The translations under genes and the position numbers were made by a program. The notes under the pieces are model-generated. The model made no database searches. It saw only the letters and a list, made by a program, of their open reading frames with translations, and was not told the origin of the DNA. From assembly GCA_021292105.1 (NCBI GenBank), contig CM037862.1, positions 34,182,770 through 34,246,769 of the forward strand: a stretch of DNA of 64,000 nucleotides, written 5' to 3'. Position 1 is the stretch's first letter. Every line of letters starts with the position of its first letter. Source of the DNA: Anadara kagoshimensis (Eukaryota > Mollusca > Bivalvia > Arcoida > Arcidae). Below are positions 36,101 through 46,770 of this stretch, piece by piece.

Positions 36101-38010
36101 GGATTTCAGAAGCACTTAAGCTGTGTAACTGCCTCTTTTAATTTGAATGAAACGATACACCATGCTATTGAAAGAGGTAGCAGAGTATTTACTGCTTTCT
36201 TAGATAGTCAGAAAGCCTTTGACACGGTATGGCGCAAAGGCATGCTATATAAGCTATACCATTTAGGTGTAATAGGTAAGATGTGGTCTATTATCTATGA
36301 TTGTCACCACAATACATCTGGCTCTGTTGTTATAAACTCCACACGTTCAACATGGTTTGCTGTTGACCAAGGTATTAGACAAGGGGGTGTTTTGTCTACA
36401 TTTTTATACTCTGTCTTTATTAATGAACTGTTATGTATATTAGAGTCAAATCCCCACGCAGCATGTGTAAATGTCATACAGGCAGGTAACCCTACGCTAG
36501 CAGACGATCTAGTCTGTATCAGTATGACGCCGCTTGGTCTCCAGTCTATGCTAGATATGGCTTACAAGTATTCTTGCTTTTGGAGATTTAAATTTAACGC
36601 TAAAAAATCGCAGATAATGGTATTCAGCAAAAGCAAAGCAAACTCTGACGATAACTTTATGTTTTATTTGGGACCTAACAGTGTTGAGTTAGCTACCGAG
36701 TGCACACACCTTGGAATTCTACTTAACTCGCAACTTAAAAGTATTAACCGTACTACTGAGATGTGTCGCAAAGGATGAAATGCTTACTTTGCTATCAATG
36801 GAATAGGCTCGTCAGAATTAAATCCTATTACAACAGTTGGACTATATAGAAAAATTGTTATTCCTACTACTCTGTATGGGTGTGAAGTGTGGACTAACCT
36901 CAAAACTTCTGATATTGACACATTAAATAAGTTTCAGCATTTTGTAGTTAAACACATACAGAAGCTACCACAGTATACTAGATCTGATATGGCAGAAAGT
37001 TTGTGCAATCTATTTCCAATTACTGCTGAGATTTCCAAACGAAAATTACTGTTCTTTGGGAAGTTGTGTAATATGGACTGTTCATTACTACCAAAGAAGA
37101 TATTTATAACCAGACTTTACGAATTTGTAATTGGTTCAACACCCACTCACCTAGGATTTATCCCCGATATATGTGAATTATTAAATAAATACAGCCTAGT
37201 TTCACACTTGTATAAATATATTACATCAGGAAGCTTCCCTTCACATACACATTGGAAAAAGCTGGTAAACTCTTCAATCAGAGATCACGAATTGTCGCTC
37301 CGATTAAACAGAATGGATAACGACCCGGACTTCATCCGATTTAAATACCTACACAACGGTGCTCACTATGGACGTTTATGGTCATTGGCAGCTAATAGTT
37401 TCCAATTATCATTAGCAAACTACATTATGGCATTATGGACACTACCTCCTCTAACTACCAGGAAAATATGTTTGCTGTGTAACACCGAGTTCAGGGACTG
37501 TCTGACACATATTGTTCTATTTTGTTCTACACCCGAACTAGTATCCATACGGCATATGTTCTGGACTTCAATCAATTATGTTAATGCCAATAATGGTGAT
37601 CTTTACGATATACTCATGTCTTACGAACCGGAAATTCTTATACAGGTTCTGCTTGGCAGTGGTTTACATGTTAAAGTAACAAATGAACTTACTTTTGGGT
37701 TCTTGCGCTACGTAAGACTATGTTACCAGATCCATCGGTCTCGCTTTATCCTAGCATAGACCGGAGACCATGGCACATGTAAAACTATAATTAGTTACTA
37801 TGTAAAATATGTATATATGTTATGTACGTTAATATTGCTTTGCTTAGTTTTATTATGTAATACATGTATATGTTTTGAATTATCATAGAATCACTATTGT
37901 AGTGGAATTAAATAAATGATGATGATGATGTGTCAGATTATTATTTATTATTATTATTATTCATGTTTTCTTTTTAAGGTAAGAAATCAAAGAAGAAGAA
38001 GATAAATTGA
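29470..38010 (+). CDS. Predicted small Lys-rich protein (78 aa, four exons)
   Basis: I do not recognise this protein. Exons 29470-29503, 32028-32113, 32616-32700 and 37979-38010 have good GT-AG borders and compatible phases, ending in TGA. The second exon encodes an aromatic/proline motif (FPGWGWTHPRFPLDG) and then ITRIYNTE. The third is acidic then basic (GYEEEESND, KKKHNS). The last gives a Lys tail (KKSKKKKIN). The start is the least secure part: MNTKTASALRK comes from a 34-nt exon chosen for its ATG, donor (AAGG|GTAATG) and phase. Further exons could lie in the 2.5-kb first intron. The GW/HPRFP block looks conserved and structural, and the Lys tail recalls nucleic-acid-binding or axonemal small proteins, but no function is assigned. 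A LINE fills the last intron. Confidence 0.55.
29833..30318. mobile_element. Foldback element, about 480 bp
   Basis: Imperfect inverted arms of about 210 nt pair across this segment. Left-arm landmarks (TATCCATAGAAAAT, GATATTTTTCACTTACTTGT, CATGCGCATCCGCGATT, GCGTTATGGGGA) all recur as reverse complements on the right. It lies in the first intron of the proposed small gene. Confidence 0.8.
31032..31191. repeat. (AAC)n and (GTT)n facing microsatellites
   Basis: An AAC run (about 31032-31051) and a GTT run (about 31169-31190) face each other across 115 bp and could pair. The open frames that cross both runs on each strand have no other support. Confidence 0.7.
31360..31885. repeat. 58-bp tandem repeat, about 9 units
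   Basis: The unit reads GCAAGAGAATAGCGCATATC then ACAGCAAGTCACTGATATTG and a CTCTAAATTGATAAG segment, 58 bp in all. Early units near 31360-31430 are degenerate, later ones nearly identical. The array lies in the first intron of the small gene, ending about 140 bp before its second exon. Confidence 0.9.
32478..32585. repeat. (TTTA)n microsatellite
   Basis: About 25 TTTA units with one interruption (ACATG) end about 30 bp upstream of the acceptor of exon 3 of the small gene (32616). They form part of its pyrimidine-rich approach. Confidence 0.95.
33089..33124. repeat. (TTA)n microsatellite at the LINE 5' side
   Basis: About 12 TTA units precede the LINE. A similar (TTA)n run lies beyond its 3' end (37938-37962), suggesting insertion into a TTA-rich site. 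Confidence 0.9.
33598..37759 (+). pseudogene. LINE ORF2 (endonuclease-reverse transcriptase), broken
   Basis: The endonuclease begins MFVNIFTWNVRG at 33598, is split by a nested element (33633-34374), and resumes at 34380 with ISEHK, AGDFNAS, LDYIL and TSDHLLIV. RT motifs follow: NYRPISLL, AFLDSQKAFDTVW (motif A), IRQGGVLS (motif B), LADDL (motif C, with Leu where the usual residue is Tyr/Phe) and NAKKSQIMVFSK. The C-terminus holds CLLC...HIVLFC, a CCHC-like motif. Damage: a frameshift near 34740-34770 and in-frame TGA codons at about 34919 and 36776. The rest is open, so decay is recent to moderate. The parent protein would be about 1,130 aa. Confidence 0.92.
33633..34374. mobile_element. 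742-bp TIR element nested in the LINE
   Basis: Terminal inverted repeats CATAGGCGTAGGA / TCCTACGCCTATG bound the segment, followed inward by G or C runs. Both sides carry a 5-bp target duplication, AGAGG (33628-33632 and 34375-34379). Removing the element and one copy restores the LINE reading frame. It has no ORF. Inside is a further repeat edge (CAGTGGCGGATTCAG at about 33872), possibly a third level of nesting. The superfamily is uncertain. Confidence 0.9.
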
Positions 38011-38309
38011 TTAAGACCTTTAAATCTTTACAAAAAACAAAGGAAAGAAATATGATGTGTAAACATAAATTTCAAAGTTTCTCAAAAAATCTACAAGCAG
38101 TATTTATTTTGTTCGCTTGGTTTTAATACCGATGAGATTGCACACATGTATTGTGTTTCACGACATTTTACAATTGGTAGTTAATTTTTGATTGTTTGGT
38201 TTTTTTAATTCTAAATATACATACATGTATTATACAAAGGGTGTTTCAGACTTTGTCAGTATTTATACGTGTAATTTAAAACATTCAGTTTTCAGACTGT
38301 GATAAATTG

Positions 38310-38380
<71 letters not shown>

Positions 38381-38858
38381 TTCATGTTGTTTAATCATGA
38401 CATGATTCTCTGTTCCTGCTGATTCATGATATATATTTATGTTAAGTTGGACTTAGAATGGATGGTGTTACTGTTGTATAGATTGCAATTTACACAACTT
38501 GCAAGTTAGCTAGGTTGATCTGAGGTTTTAATTCATAGTTTATTTCCTCTTTAAAGAGATGATAAAAACATATTAAAAATAACTAAAAAATTAGTTAATG
38601 CACATCTCAAAAACAAATAGCGGCGTTACACATAGAAATAACTTTTTGTGTATTTTTTCCTTGGCGAAAGATCAACAAGGGTCAAATGTGTATCCTTATT
38701 TATTGAAAACAAAATGTTGAAATCCCGGAAAAATTATGTATATCGGATTTTGGTTGTTGTTCACATAAATATTAGGAACTGAATACATTTTCACTATAAG
38801 TTATCCAAAAGTTTTCAAAGAAATCGTATACATTGTATGTGTAATTACTTTTTTAATA

Positions 38859-38889
<31 letters not shown>

Positions 38890-39290
38890 GTAATTAAATT
38901 GCATTTCACGCCATATCAATGCATCATATGGATCAACCACACTTGGGTTGTTATTGTTTTGTTCAATGTATATGTACCTTGTTTTTTTTTGGCATTAATT
39001 ATGACGAAGCATTTTAAATGCAATCTGTTTAACGAGTAGGAGACTTTACAAATCATGATGTTTTTTACAATAGATTCTAATGATATCTTTTAGTTAACCG
39101 AGTTTTGGGGAACTCAGCCATCTTGTTATATACAAGAAATACGCAAATTGTGATATTGGATTATTTTGTATTATATTTTCATTTTATATCCGTTATGTTA
39201 TTTATACAAATCATGTTAATATTATCAAACCAAAATTGTATAAAAAGGCCAGACCAAATTTAATAATACATGTAGTTTATCACTTTACCG
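38011..39290 (+). other. 3' flank of the small gene; AT-rich, no genes seen
   Basis: This likely includes the 3' UTR. It contains (TTTA)n at 38311-38382 and (TTA)n at 38862-38889 and is otherwise unique-looking AT-rich sequence. No AATAAA signal close to the stop stands out. At 39294 a MITE edge (CCGTATAGCGGGTTATTTTC) begins. Confidence 0.6.
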
Positions 39291-39329
39291 TATAGCGGGT
39301 TATTTTCGCGGGGTGTAAATTTTGGCGTT

Positions 39330-39640
39330 TTTCAGTGGCATCTTCAAAATACACCAGTAAGAGCTTACAAATTGGGCAACTGCCTACATATAGACGTTAA
39401 ACCAACACAACTGTATGCTAAGATGACAAGAAATACACCCGGCGATGATTGTCACAGTGTGTATTTGTGTCTTTTATCAACGCGTTGTTTAATATTATCC
39501 GTATTTCTCTGGGTCAAGTTTTACATGTAATTAACCCTATAACTGGAACTGTGTTATATTGGGGTAGTAAAGAGTTACGTGGTATGGCAAAAATAAGAAT
39601 AATTTTAATTGTATTTTATCTAATATTTCAATAAACAGAC
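39330..39640 (+). repeat. Dispersed repeat, copy 1 (second copy at 41870-42190)
   Basis: It shares GTGTATTTGTGTCTTTTATC, ATCCGTATTTCTCTGGGTCA and TATTGGGGTAGTAAAGAGTT with the second copy, in the same orientation 2.5 kb away. The small ORFs inside are not conserved between copies, so the repeat is non-coding. Confidence 0.8.
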
Positions 39641-40269
39641 AACATTTCCGCACCTTCGACTATAGCTGGCGACGTCTCGATATATTCTTGACTGGGACGT
39701 TAAACACCATTACTCAACTCAACTCAACTCAACTGTTATGGTCAGGGTATGCGCACAATAGTCTTGGCACGGCCCCATTCTTAAGTGGAAATATGTAGAA
39801 AAATATGGTATATGTTGTGTTCCCAAAAAATGGGATTGAAATCAGATCTAGAAAACAGTACGGACGTTATCGAAAACATCCTTCTTCATTACACGCTCTA
39901 TGATTGGCCAACCTCACACAAGCCATACATCGAATCCCAGTGGAGATTACGAACTGACTTGTTACGGACGTCATTGAAAAGGGGTACCTAACCAAAGAAC
40001 CCAGAAAGGATGTCACGGCCGCGGATTGGTCAATCAAAGAGACACTCTTAATCATCACTTGCACCATTTGCACAGTTTTAATACCCGCTACGTTTGGGAC
40101 CGTACCAGGGCTATGACTGCTAATAGGCTGAATAGCAGGTCAGAATTACCAAAAATATCAACAAACCCCCATCACTGGCCAAAGTTACTAACACATCCTA
40201 TTATACACAAACACTGCAAACATAATGGTGAAAACAGGATTGAGCAAATGCGCGAGTACATCTGCCCTC

Positions 40270-40730
40270 TCTATGGTGTGTGCACGGGCAAATCAGCAAG
40301 TAAAAAGTGCGTATATATATGAGCCCGAACAACAAATTCACTTATATCGTTCCCCTTAAAAGGTATAAATGTGGGAGTGGAAGACCAACGTTAACGTTTT
40401 ATATGTGTTGTCCACCGAATGAATCTGCAAAGCAAAAAAAAACATATGTTGTCAACTCTTAACTTCTGTGTCGTCTATATTTGTATTTAATTTGTGGTGT
40501 GTGCTAGGACAAATCAGCGAGTAAAAGTGCATTTATGAGCCCAAACAACAAATTCACTTATATCATGTCCCTCCCCCCCCACCCCCCCCCCCCCCCCCCC
40601 CCCCCCCCAAAAAAAAGGTATAGACGGTTGAAGGAAAGACAACTTTTAATACGTAATGTCCACAGAATAAATCTGCAAAGCAAACAGAAATAAATAATGT
40701 GTTGTCAACTCTTAACTTCTGTGTCGGTTA
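40270..40730 (+). repeat. Tandem duplication of about 240 bp with a poly-C run
   Basis: Two copies share ACAACAAATTCACTTATATC, GAATCTGCAAAGCAAA and GTTGTCAACTCTTAACTTC, at about 40320-40470 and 40540-40720. The second copy contains a C homopolymer tract at about 40568-40608, broken by one A, then a run of A. Confidence 0.85.
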
Positions 40731-41238
40731 TATTTTTAATGATTTATTTTATTATTCATTTTATAATTTATATTATATATATTGTTATTTATATGCAGCC
40801 CTCTTACTTTATCTATCGGCGCACTCTGCTCGCCAATAAAATAAATTTCATAAGTTGTCCTATATACAGCGCTTCTATCTCTTTAAGCCACCCTCAAAAG
40901 TGGCACCCAGCCACTCTATCCTTACTTTGGCCGTCTACAAATAAGGCCACCAATAATAAAATTCATAAACTGCACTATACAGTATTTCTCATCTTTTTAC
41001 TCTTTTGTATCTAAATGCGAAGTGTGGTCCATCGGATAGGACGGATATTTAAACGGATGTCATGTGTGCGTAGGTTTGCTCGCTTCGTGCAAGCTAAAGA
41101 TCCCCTATGTTTATCGTATACAGAGCAGGCGTTTACGCCGGCATAGGGATCTCCCCCCCTTTTTTCAAAATTAATTCCCACTTCGACCTCTCACTTAAAG
41201 CACCGATATTAGAAACATGCTTTAAATAACCCCAACCC

Positions 41239-41362
41239 ATGTACAACCCTCAGTATTAGATCGAGTCCTTTTTTCGTAGTCGTATCACTACGAGTCGCGC
41301 TTGCGCGACGAGTAATGATACATGTACGAAAAAACGACGAGACCTGATACGAAGGGTTGTAC
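41239..41362. mobile_element. 124-bp foldback element
   Basis: Ends GTACAACCCT / AGGGTTGTAC and inner arms around TTTTTTCGTA and TACGAAAAAA pair to a GTCGCGCTTGCGCGAC centre. Arms are about 60 nt with several mismatches and small gaps. Confidence 0.75.
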
Positions 41363-41869
41363 AAACACAATGTGTATATGATATTTTTATCTAACATTTC
41401 TTATTAGGTCATTAAAATAATAAGAAACCCAATACTTTATGTGAAAAAAATACATTTTACCACAGAAAACTACTGAACTATGTTATGACATGTTTTGTAG
41501 TAATGACGTCATTGTTTACATTTTTCCCAATGACGACACAATGAAAAGTGCACGTGTACTTTACTGCCAATGTTGTATCACCACAGTTTTTGTATCACCA
41601 CAGTGTGGTGATACAAGATTTTGTATCACGCGTGTTCGATAAAACTTGTATTTCATCAAATCAGACAGAAAAACTAGTCTAATGTTAGATAAAATACTTT
41701 ATTCAAAATTGAAAAATTACAACACACGCATTGACCTTTCACTGCCTCGACATCCATGAAACTGCGACGGACGGCTAAGGCCTGGCTTTTTGTTGTCTTC
41801 GGCGTGTCACGCCCCTCCTCTGGCTCTTGCCACCCCCTTCTCCTTGTCTTTGCTCCCAATACCACTACT

Positions 41870-42190
41870 GGCATCTTCAAAATACATCAGCACATTTGGC
41901 AACAGCTTACATCACAACTGTATGCGAAGATGACAAGCAATACTTCCCGTGGTGTATGCCACCGTGTGTATTTGTGTCTTTTATCAAGGCTTTGTTTAAC
42001 TTGAATTAATTATCCGTATTTCTCTGGGTCAAGTTTTACAATGTAATTAATCCTATAGGTAAGTCGTGCATGTTTTCCACTTGGAACTGTGTTCACTATT
42101 CTTTAACATATATTGGGGTAGTAAAGAGTTACGTGATATGGTAAATAAAACTAAGAATAATTTTAATTGTATTTTATCTAATATTTCAAT
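41870..42190 (+). repeat. Dispersed repeat, copy 2
   Basis: This is the second copy of the repeat at 39330-39640. It shares the GTGTATTTGTGTCTTTTATC and TATTGGGGTAGTAAAGAGTT blocks, with an internal insertion around 42055-42110. Small open frames here are not supported. Confidence 0.8.
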
Positions 42191-42595
42191 AATCCGACAT
42201 CAATGTGATGAAATTAATAAACATAAAAATGATTTATTTTTTTATCTTTATACCTACATAAAATATAAAATAAAACACGCATTTACAAGGAAAATGTCAA
42301 ATAAAATAATTCATGACACCAGAATGAAGTGAAATCAGATATCTTTATATAACACAACATTGCGCCAAGATGACAAGCAATAATTCCCGTGCTGTTCTTA
42401 ACAGAACAGTGTAGACGTCGGAGCAGTCTCCGATCTCAAACGGGATAGTGGTTGAGTATTTCCGTGATGGATATTCAACCACTCGCCCTTACCGGGGCGC
42501 TCTCTCAATTCTTATACTTCTGACTTTTAGCTTTCTGGTTTCTTTCTGTTGCATTGTAGTTGGTGTTCTATTGCATGCAATAGCCATCATCTGCC

Positions 42596-42750
42596 CCTGG
42601 ACTACGGTTGCCTAGTGGTCAATGCATTAGCCTTTACCACAAGGTGTCTAAGGTCCAGAGTACATTTTCCCTGGGCTATGGTTGCCTAGTGGTTGAAAGC
42701 ATCGGCTTTTAATCACAAGGTCTCTATGGTTCAGGGTTCGACTCGAATAA
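42596..42750 (+). mobile_element. Two tandem tRNA-like SINE heads
   Basis: Two consecutive tRNA-like segments contain A boxes GTTGCCTAGTGGT (about 42605 and 42681). The second has a good B box (GGGTTCGACTC, about 42736). Neither forms a convincing complete tRNA by eye. They are read as tRNA-derived repeat heads. Confidence 0.55.
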
Positions 42751-43101
42751 TGACAATAACCATTGTACTATTGTCTTTGGCATTTATTAGTTGTCAAGAT
42801 AAAGTCTGCAAATTTTAATTTGAAAGGATGTATGCAAAGTAGATCAGGAGTCGCGCACCACATGGAACATATATGCGGAATTGATATTTACGTTGTAAAA
42901 CTACCGACCAACCATCCTCTTTCCCTTGAGGTTGAAAGTCTCTGAACTCATCTTTGTATAAATCATTATCAATAATTCATCATTTGGCTGTTACTGGTTG
43001 GCACGGTTCCGTTATCCGTATGCACCGCAACTAACCGCCCCCAGATGCTTCATCATTAAAAATCATTGTCACCATTAATATGCCATACTTAAAAGATAAT
43101 A

Positions 43102-43103
43102 GC

Positions 43104-43134
<31 letters not shown>

Positions 43135-43135
43135 T
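43102..43135. repeat. (CG)n(TG)n alternating purine-pyrimidine run
   Basis: About eight CG units run directly into about eight TG units. This is a classical Z-DNA-prone sequence in otherwise CG-poor surroundings. Confidence 0.95.
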
Positions 43136-43281
43136 TGAGCACCACAGCGTGTATGTTTGCGTTAATATGCCAGGCCGACTGGAAAAATCAAGGCCTTCGG
43201 TACTTTATCCGGGATAAATGTGAACCATTTAACATGTTATAAGGTAAACATACTTGGGCATAGTCAGTTTTTTTTTCAATA

Positions 43282-43494
43282 TCAAACTAGCCAACCTTTG
43301 TTTGACGAGTTCACATCAGGTCCGATAGCATTAGAGTCCGGAGTAGAGTTAGGTGGTTTATCTGCCAGAACACTGGCAGTGTCATCATCAGAGCCACTTA
43401 TTTCGCTCTCTCCATCAGAACCAGTTTCCTTATCTGAATCACTTTCAGAATCCGAAGATGAATTTTCTCTGAATTTCTGTCTCTTACTCTGAAT
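43282..43494 (-). other. Acidic Ser/Asp/Glu-rich ORF fragment (71 codons)
   Basis: The minus strand is open with a biased, protein-like composition (SSSDSESDSDKETGSDGESE, then SGSDDDTASVLADKPP). It has no initiator ATG and ends in TGA. An acceptor-like CTAAATTCAG lies at its 5' edge. Such acidic segments occur at the N-termini of piggyBac-type transposases and many nuclear proteins. No partner exon was found, so it may be a stranded fragment of a mobile element or gene. Confidence 0.35.
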
Positions 43495-43867
43495 TTAGAT
43501 TAGATGGCGATACATTCCCATCATCAGTTTTTTGTTTACCACCTCAAGGGGTACTCAGTGAAGCCGATGATTTTAAATAAGTCAGTCTGAAATTTGAAGT
43601 GCACTAAGTGGTGTAGGGCTCTACGTGAAGCATCCGCCTAAAAAGCACAGAGTTGTGAGTTCAGACCCCGACGATGGTAGAAATATAAATAATTTACTAT
43701 AGTTTAGGTAGATAGTTCGGACTAAACTTTCACCATAATGGGCTGAAGAAACTGCAGAGTCATCACCTGGTGCAACTTGATTACTGTTACTTTGCGGCAG
43801 GAGTGATTTTCCATTTATACCAAACAATCCTCACGTATGAAAATACAAATAATCAGTACATTTACAA

Positions 43868-43883
43868 AAAAAAAAACAAAAAA

Positions 43884-43927
<44 letters not shown>
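43868..43927. repeat. Poly(A)-rich tract
   Basis: About 60 bp of A are broken only by single C residues. It may be the tail of an unrecognised retroelement. The Lys-rich frames here are artefacts of the tract. Confidence 0.9.
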
Positions 43928-43928
<1 letters not shown>

Positions 43929-45000
43929 AAGCAAACAAACAAAACACCTCCTTTTATCGATATTTTTCATTCTGGTTGATTATTTGTATCAGATTACCTA
44001 TATTCTCATACACGAAAATTGTTTAAAATTAATGAAAAAATCACTCCTGTCCCAAAGTATCTGGTGTGAGACCGGGTGTTGAATCATCACCGATTTATTG
44101 CCCAAAATTCGTGTATAGACATAAGCTTCCAGCAGTGATATCTGTAACTAGCGACATTTAATACAGGATTGTAAATGTCGCTGTTGTTACTAACTGTGAC
44201 TTTAAAACGCATGTAACACGTATACTCGTACTACTGTACTAAAATAATATCAAATGCACCCGAAATTTTGAAACATTTAGCAGACCGCGATTTTAAGATG
44301 TTGCGTTCGGAACGCTGTATATTGAGAGCCGTTGTTAACTTAAACCGTCAATTATTCACTTTCTTTCTTTGTAACTTATTGAATAACCTTTGAATTTATT
44401 TCTTAATGAAACTATTCTATGCCTAGAACTGTAATATTCATTTTGATTTCTAAAAACGATACGTAACCTTAGTGGCTACTAGATTGTCATCGACGATTTA
44501 AAACCGAACGCATCCATGATATCGTGAAACCACAGAAAAAACAGCGGGATTCAAACTGGAAACGTTGTATGCCAATATATGGTAGAACGGAAAGCATGAA
44601 GTACTAACTTTGGTAAATTTACTGTCATAGCATTTCATATACTGGTATATAACACGCAGTTACTCCGAAACTGTATACACAATAAGCCTGGACAATGTTT
44701 CGTTCTTGTTGCTTTCTGCAAAGATCCCCTATAAATAATTTACACTTCTTACAATTACGAATCGCAATATATCAATATAGATACCTACACACGAATGTTT
44801 AAATCCCACATCATCTGTGCACTGTAGGCTACTTAATAGACTTATGCAAAGATTACAAGATATCCAACTGGGTCACTTAAATAGTAGGCATGATTGACAA
44901 CATGAACCAGTAAACAGGGTTACCCCATTAACCTCCCACCCCTACCCTACCTTACCTAGTTCAGTACAGTACTTGCTTCGTTTGTGGGAGGTCATGGGTA
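43928..45000. other. Intergenic, no gene recognised
   Basis: AT-rich sequence with many stops in all frames. There is a short inverted motif near 44150-44190 (CGACATTTAATACAGGATTG against GTAAATGTCG). Nothing else could be identified. Confidence 0.5.
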
Positions 45001-45290
45001 GGTCTGACCAGAACTTGAAAATGGGTAGTGACTGTTCGTTTGACGGGGACTTAGCATTTAGAAATGAAAGTCACAGGATCCTTCGGAAAAGACCTTAAAA
45101 TTTGATACCCTGTGTCATGGCATGTTAAAGAAGCCTTCCTGCTCATTGCCCTGAGCACACTGCAAATACATGGTCAGAATTTCTTCCATTCCACCTATTG
45201 TTGACTCGCTTTTGGCATCTTGAATCGATATAAGTGGAAATTACTTACTGGGGTGTTAAACCCCAATCAATCAATCCCACCCCCATTTTA
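45000..45290 (+). repeat. Dispersed repeat, inverted copy at 62690-62890
   Basis: It shares GAAAGTCACAGGATCCTTCGG and an ATCGATATAAGTGGAAATTA-like block ending in CAATCAATCAATC with the reverse complement of 62690-62890. The 3' (CAAT)n tail recalls a retroposed SINE or LINE end. Confidence 0.7.
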
Positions 45291-45408
45291 ATGACAAAAT
45301 GAATGATGATGAAATGGCATAATAAGCCATACTGTTCCCCAAATCACTGCTGTACCACATGATCAACACACCATAACATTTGTGTGGGACATTTTGGAAG
45401 ACGTTTAC

Positions 45409-45608
45409 AATGGGGTTCGCCACTGTACCACGTGGTCATTACCTCTTAATATTTGTGTGGAACATTTTGGAAAACGGCAACATCACAAATTACCGGAATA
45501 ACTTCGTTTTTACGGGAAAACGTCATATTGTGCGATTCCATGTCCATTGGAAACAAGCGTTTCGCAGACACGTTAGAAGGTGTCACGTGGTACAGCGGCA
45601 AACCCCAT
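45409..45608. mobile_element. MITE family A, copy 1
   Basis: Terminal inverted repeats read AATGGGGTTCGCCACTGTAC on the left and GTACAGCGGCAAACCCCAT on the right. The interior (GGAAAACG, TACGGGAAAACGTCAT, CCATTGGAAACAAGC) matches the copy at 53049-53239. Partial extra copies of the interior lie on both sides. Confidence 0.85.
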
Positions 45609-45747
45609 ACATCACAAATTCCAGGAATAACATCATTTTACAGGAAAATGCCATCTGATTTGATTCCATATCTGATGGTAACAATTTGTTCCACACAAAC
45701 ATAAGTAATGTCTTTTTGTTTTTATTTACTGCCTATAGTCTATAGGC

Positions 45748-45965
45748 TTCGATGGTGTTAAGGATCACCGTGCTTCTCACCGCCAAGGTTAGAATCCAAC
45801 TTGGGACTGTATTATATATGCTAGTATGAAAATGGTTGTCAGTTCACTTGATGAAGGTCAGTGTTTTTCTCCAGGCACTCTGGTTTTCTCCACTATCCCT
45901 GAACTGACCACTTTGATATAAGTGAATGAGTCTTTATGGTATTTCTGAAACATTGTTTAGATTAG
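45748..45965 (+). mobile_element. tRNA-headed SINE
   Basis: A decayed head (GATGGTGTTAAGGATC, then GGTTAGAATCCAAC) is followed by the family body with TTTTCTCCACTATCCCTGAA and TTTGATATAAGTGAATGAG. Confidence 0.7.
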
Positions 45966-46281
45966 TTTTGTGAATCTTAATATGTGTTGTGATTGTCAGC
46001 ACAAAAAAACTTTACAACATATGTCAATATGGCTGTCAGGGATTCAAAATTGTTTTTGTAATGTAAGGTCCAGAACCTTTTGCCTTATAATTTTGGCAGG
46101 TTCCACATAAAATTTTCAAAGTTCAGTATCATCACTGAAAGGTCCATTGCAATTATGTAGTTATATAGAAAAAGTAATATCATCATGGTAAAAATGGCAG
46201 GTCGGGTGTCTCAAACCCAGGGGATTTTGAGCCCCTGATAACTGTACATGTACTACTTTAAGAGTTGACTTTTTACCTTGG

Positions 46282-46500
46282 TACTGTATATTGCTTTATT
46301 TTCACGTTGTCAAATTTTCGCGGTTTGACGATGACTAGTGTATTCACGGTGGCAAATTTTCGCAGTCTTTTCTGATTAAAGGAAAACAACTCTATGAAGA
46401 TTAATGGGCTGGTAATTCCAGTGTATATTCACGCGGGAATACACATGACCGCGAATATAGTGAAAATAAAACCACAGCGATATATGAGCATTATACAGTA
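46282..46500. mobile_element. MITE family B (TACTGTATA TIRs)
   Basis: Inverted ends TACTGTATATTGC and GCATTATACAGTA, with inner arms TTTATTTTCAC and GTGAAAATAAA, bound a TTTTCGCGG / ATTCACG-rich interior. It lies about 280 bp upstream of the USP48 copy. The related edge at 39294 shares the TTATTTTCGCG motif. Confidence 0.75.
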
Positions 46501-46770
46501 GTTAGTTATTCACATCAAAGTTAGTTGCTGTACTGTTTATCACAAAATACTGAATAAATAATAAATGTCACCTTAGACATTTATATTACTTTGACATTTA
46601 ATAACTTGAGCAGTTTTAAGACTTTTTTGTGTCCAAATTAAGACATTTAATCGTTTTAAACAACATGACAAAACAATAAAAAACAATACACTACAAAATT
46701 ATTAATCTTATTTTTTTGTATTTTTTAGGTAAAGATATTCTTGAAAAGACAGAAGAAAAAAGCAGACTCT

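Larger units (their letters stand above)
33598..37930 (+). mobile_element. Non-LTR retrotransposon (LINE, jockey/CR1-like)
   Basis: The element contains an apurinic-like endonuclease, a reverse transcriptase and a C-terminal Cys/His motif. It ends in a 3' tail of AATAAATGATGATGATGATG rather than poly(A), as in several CR1/jockey-type clades. Its 5' UTR may extend back to about 33125. It is sense to the small gene and lies in that gene's last intron. The exact clade cannot be fixed by eye. Confidence 0.9.

Noticed and set aside
43770-44082. Lysine-rich frames
   Set aside because: Produced by the poly(A)-rich tract at 43868-43927.
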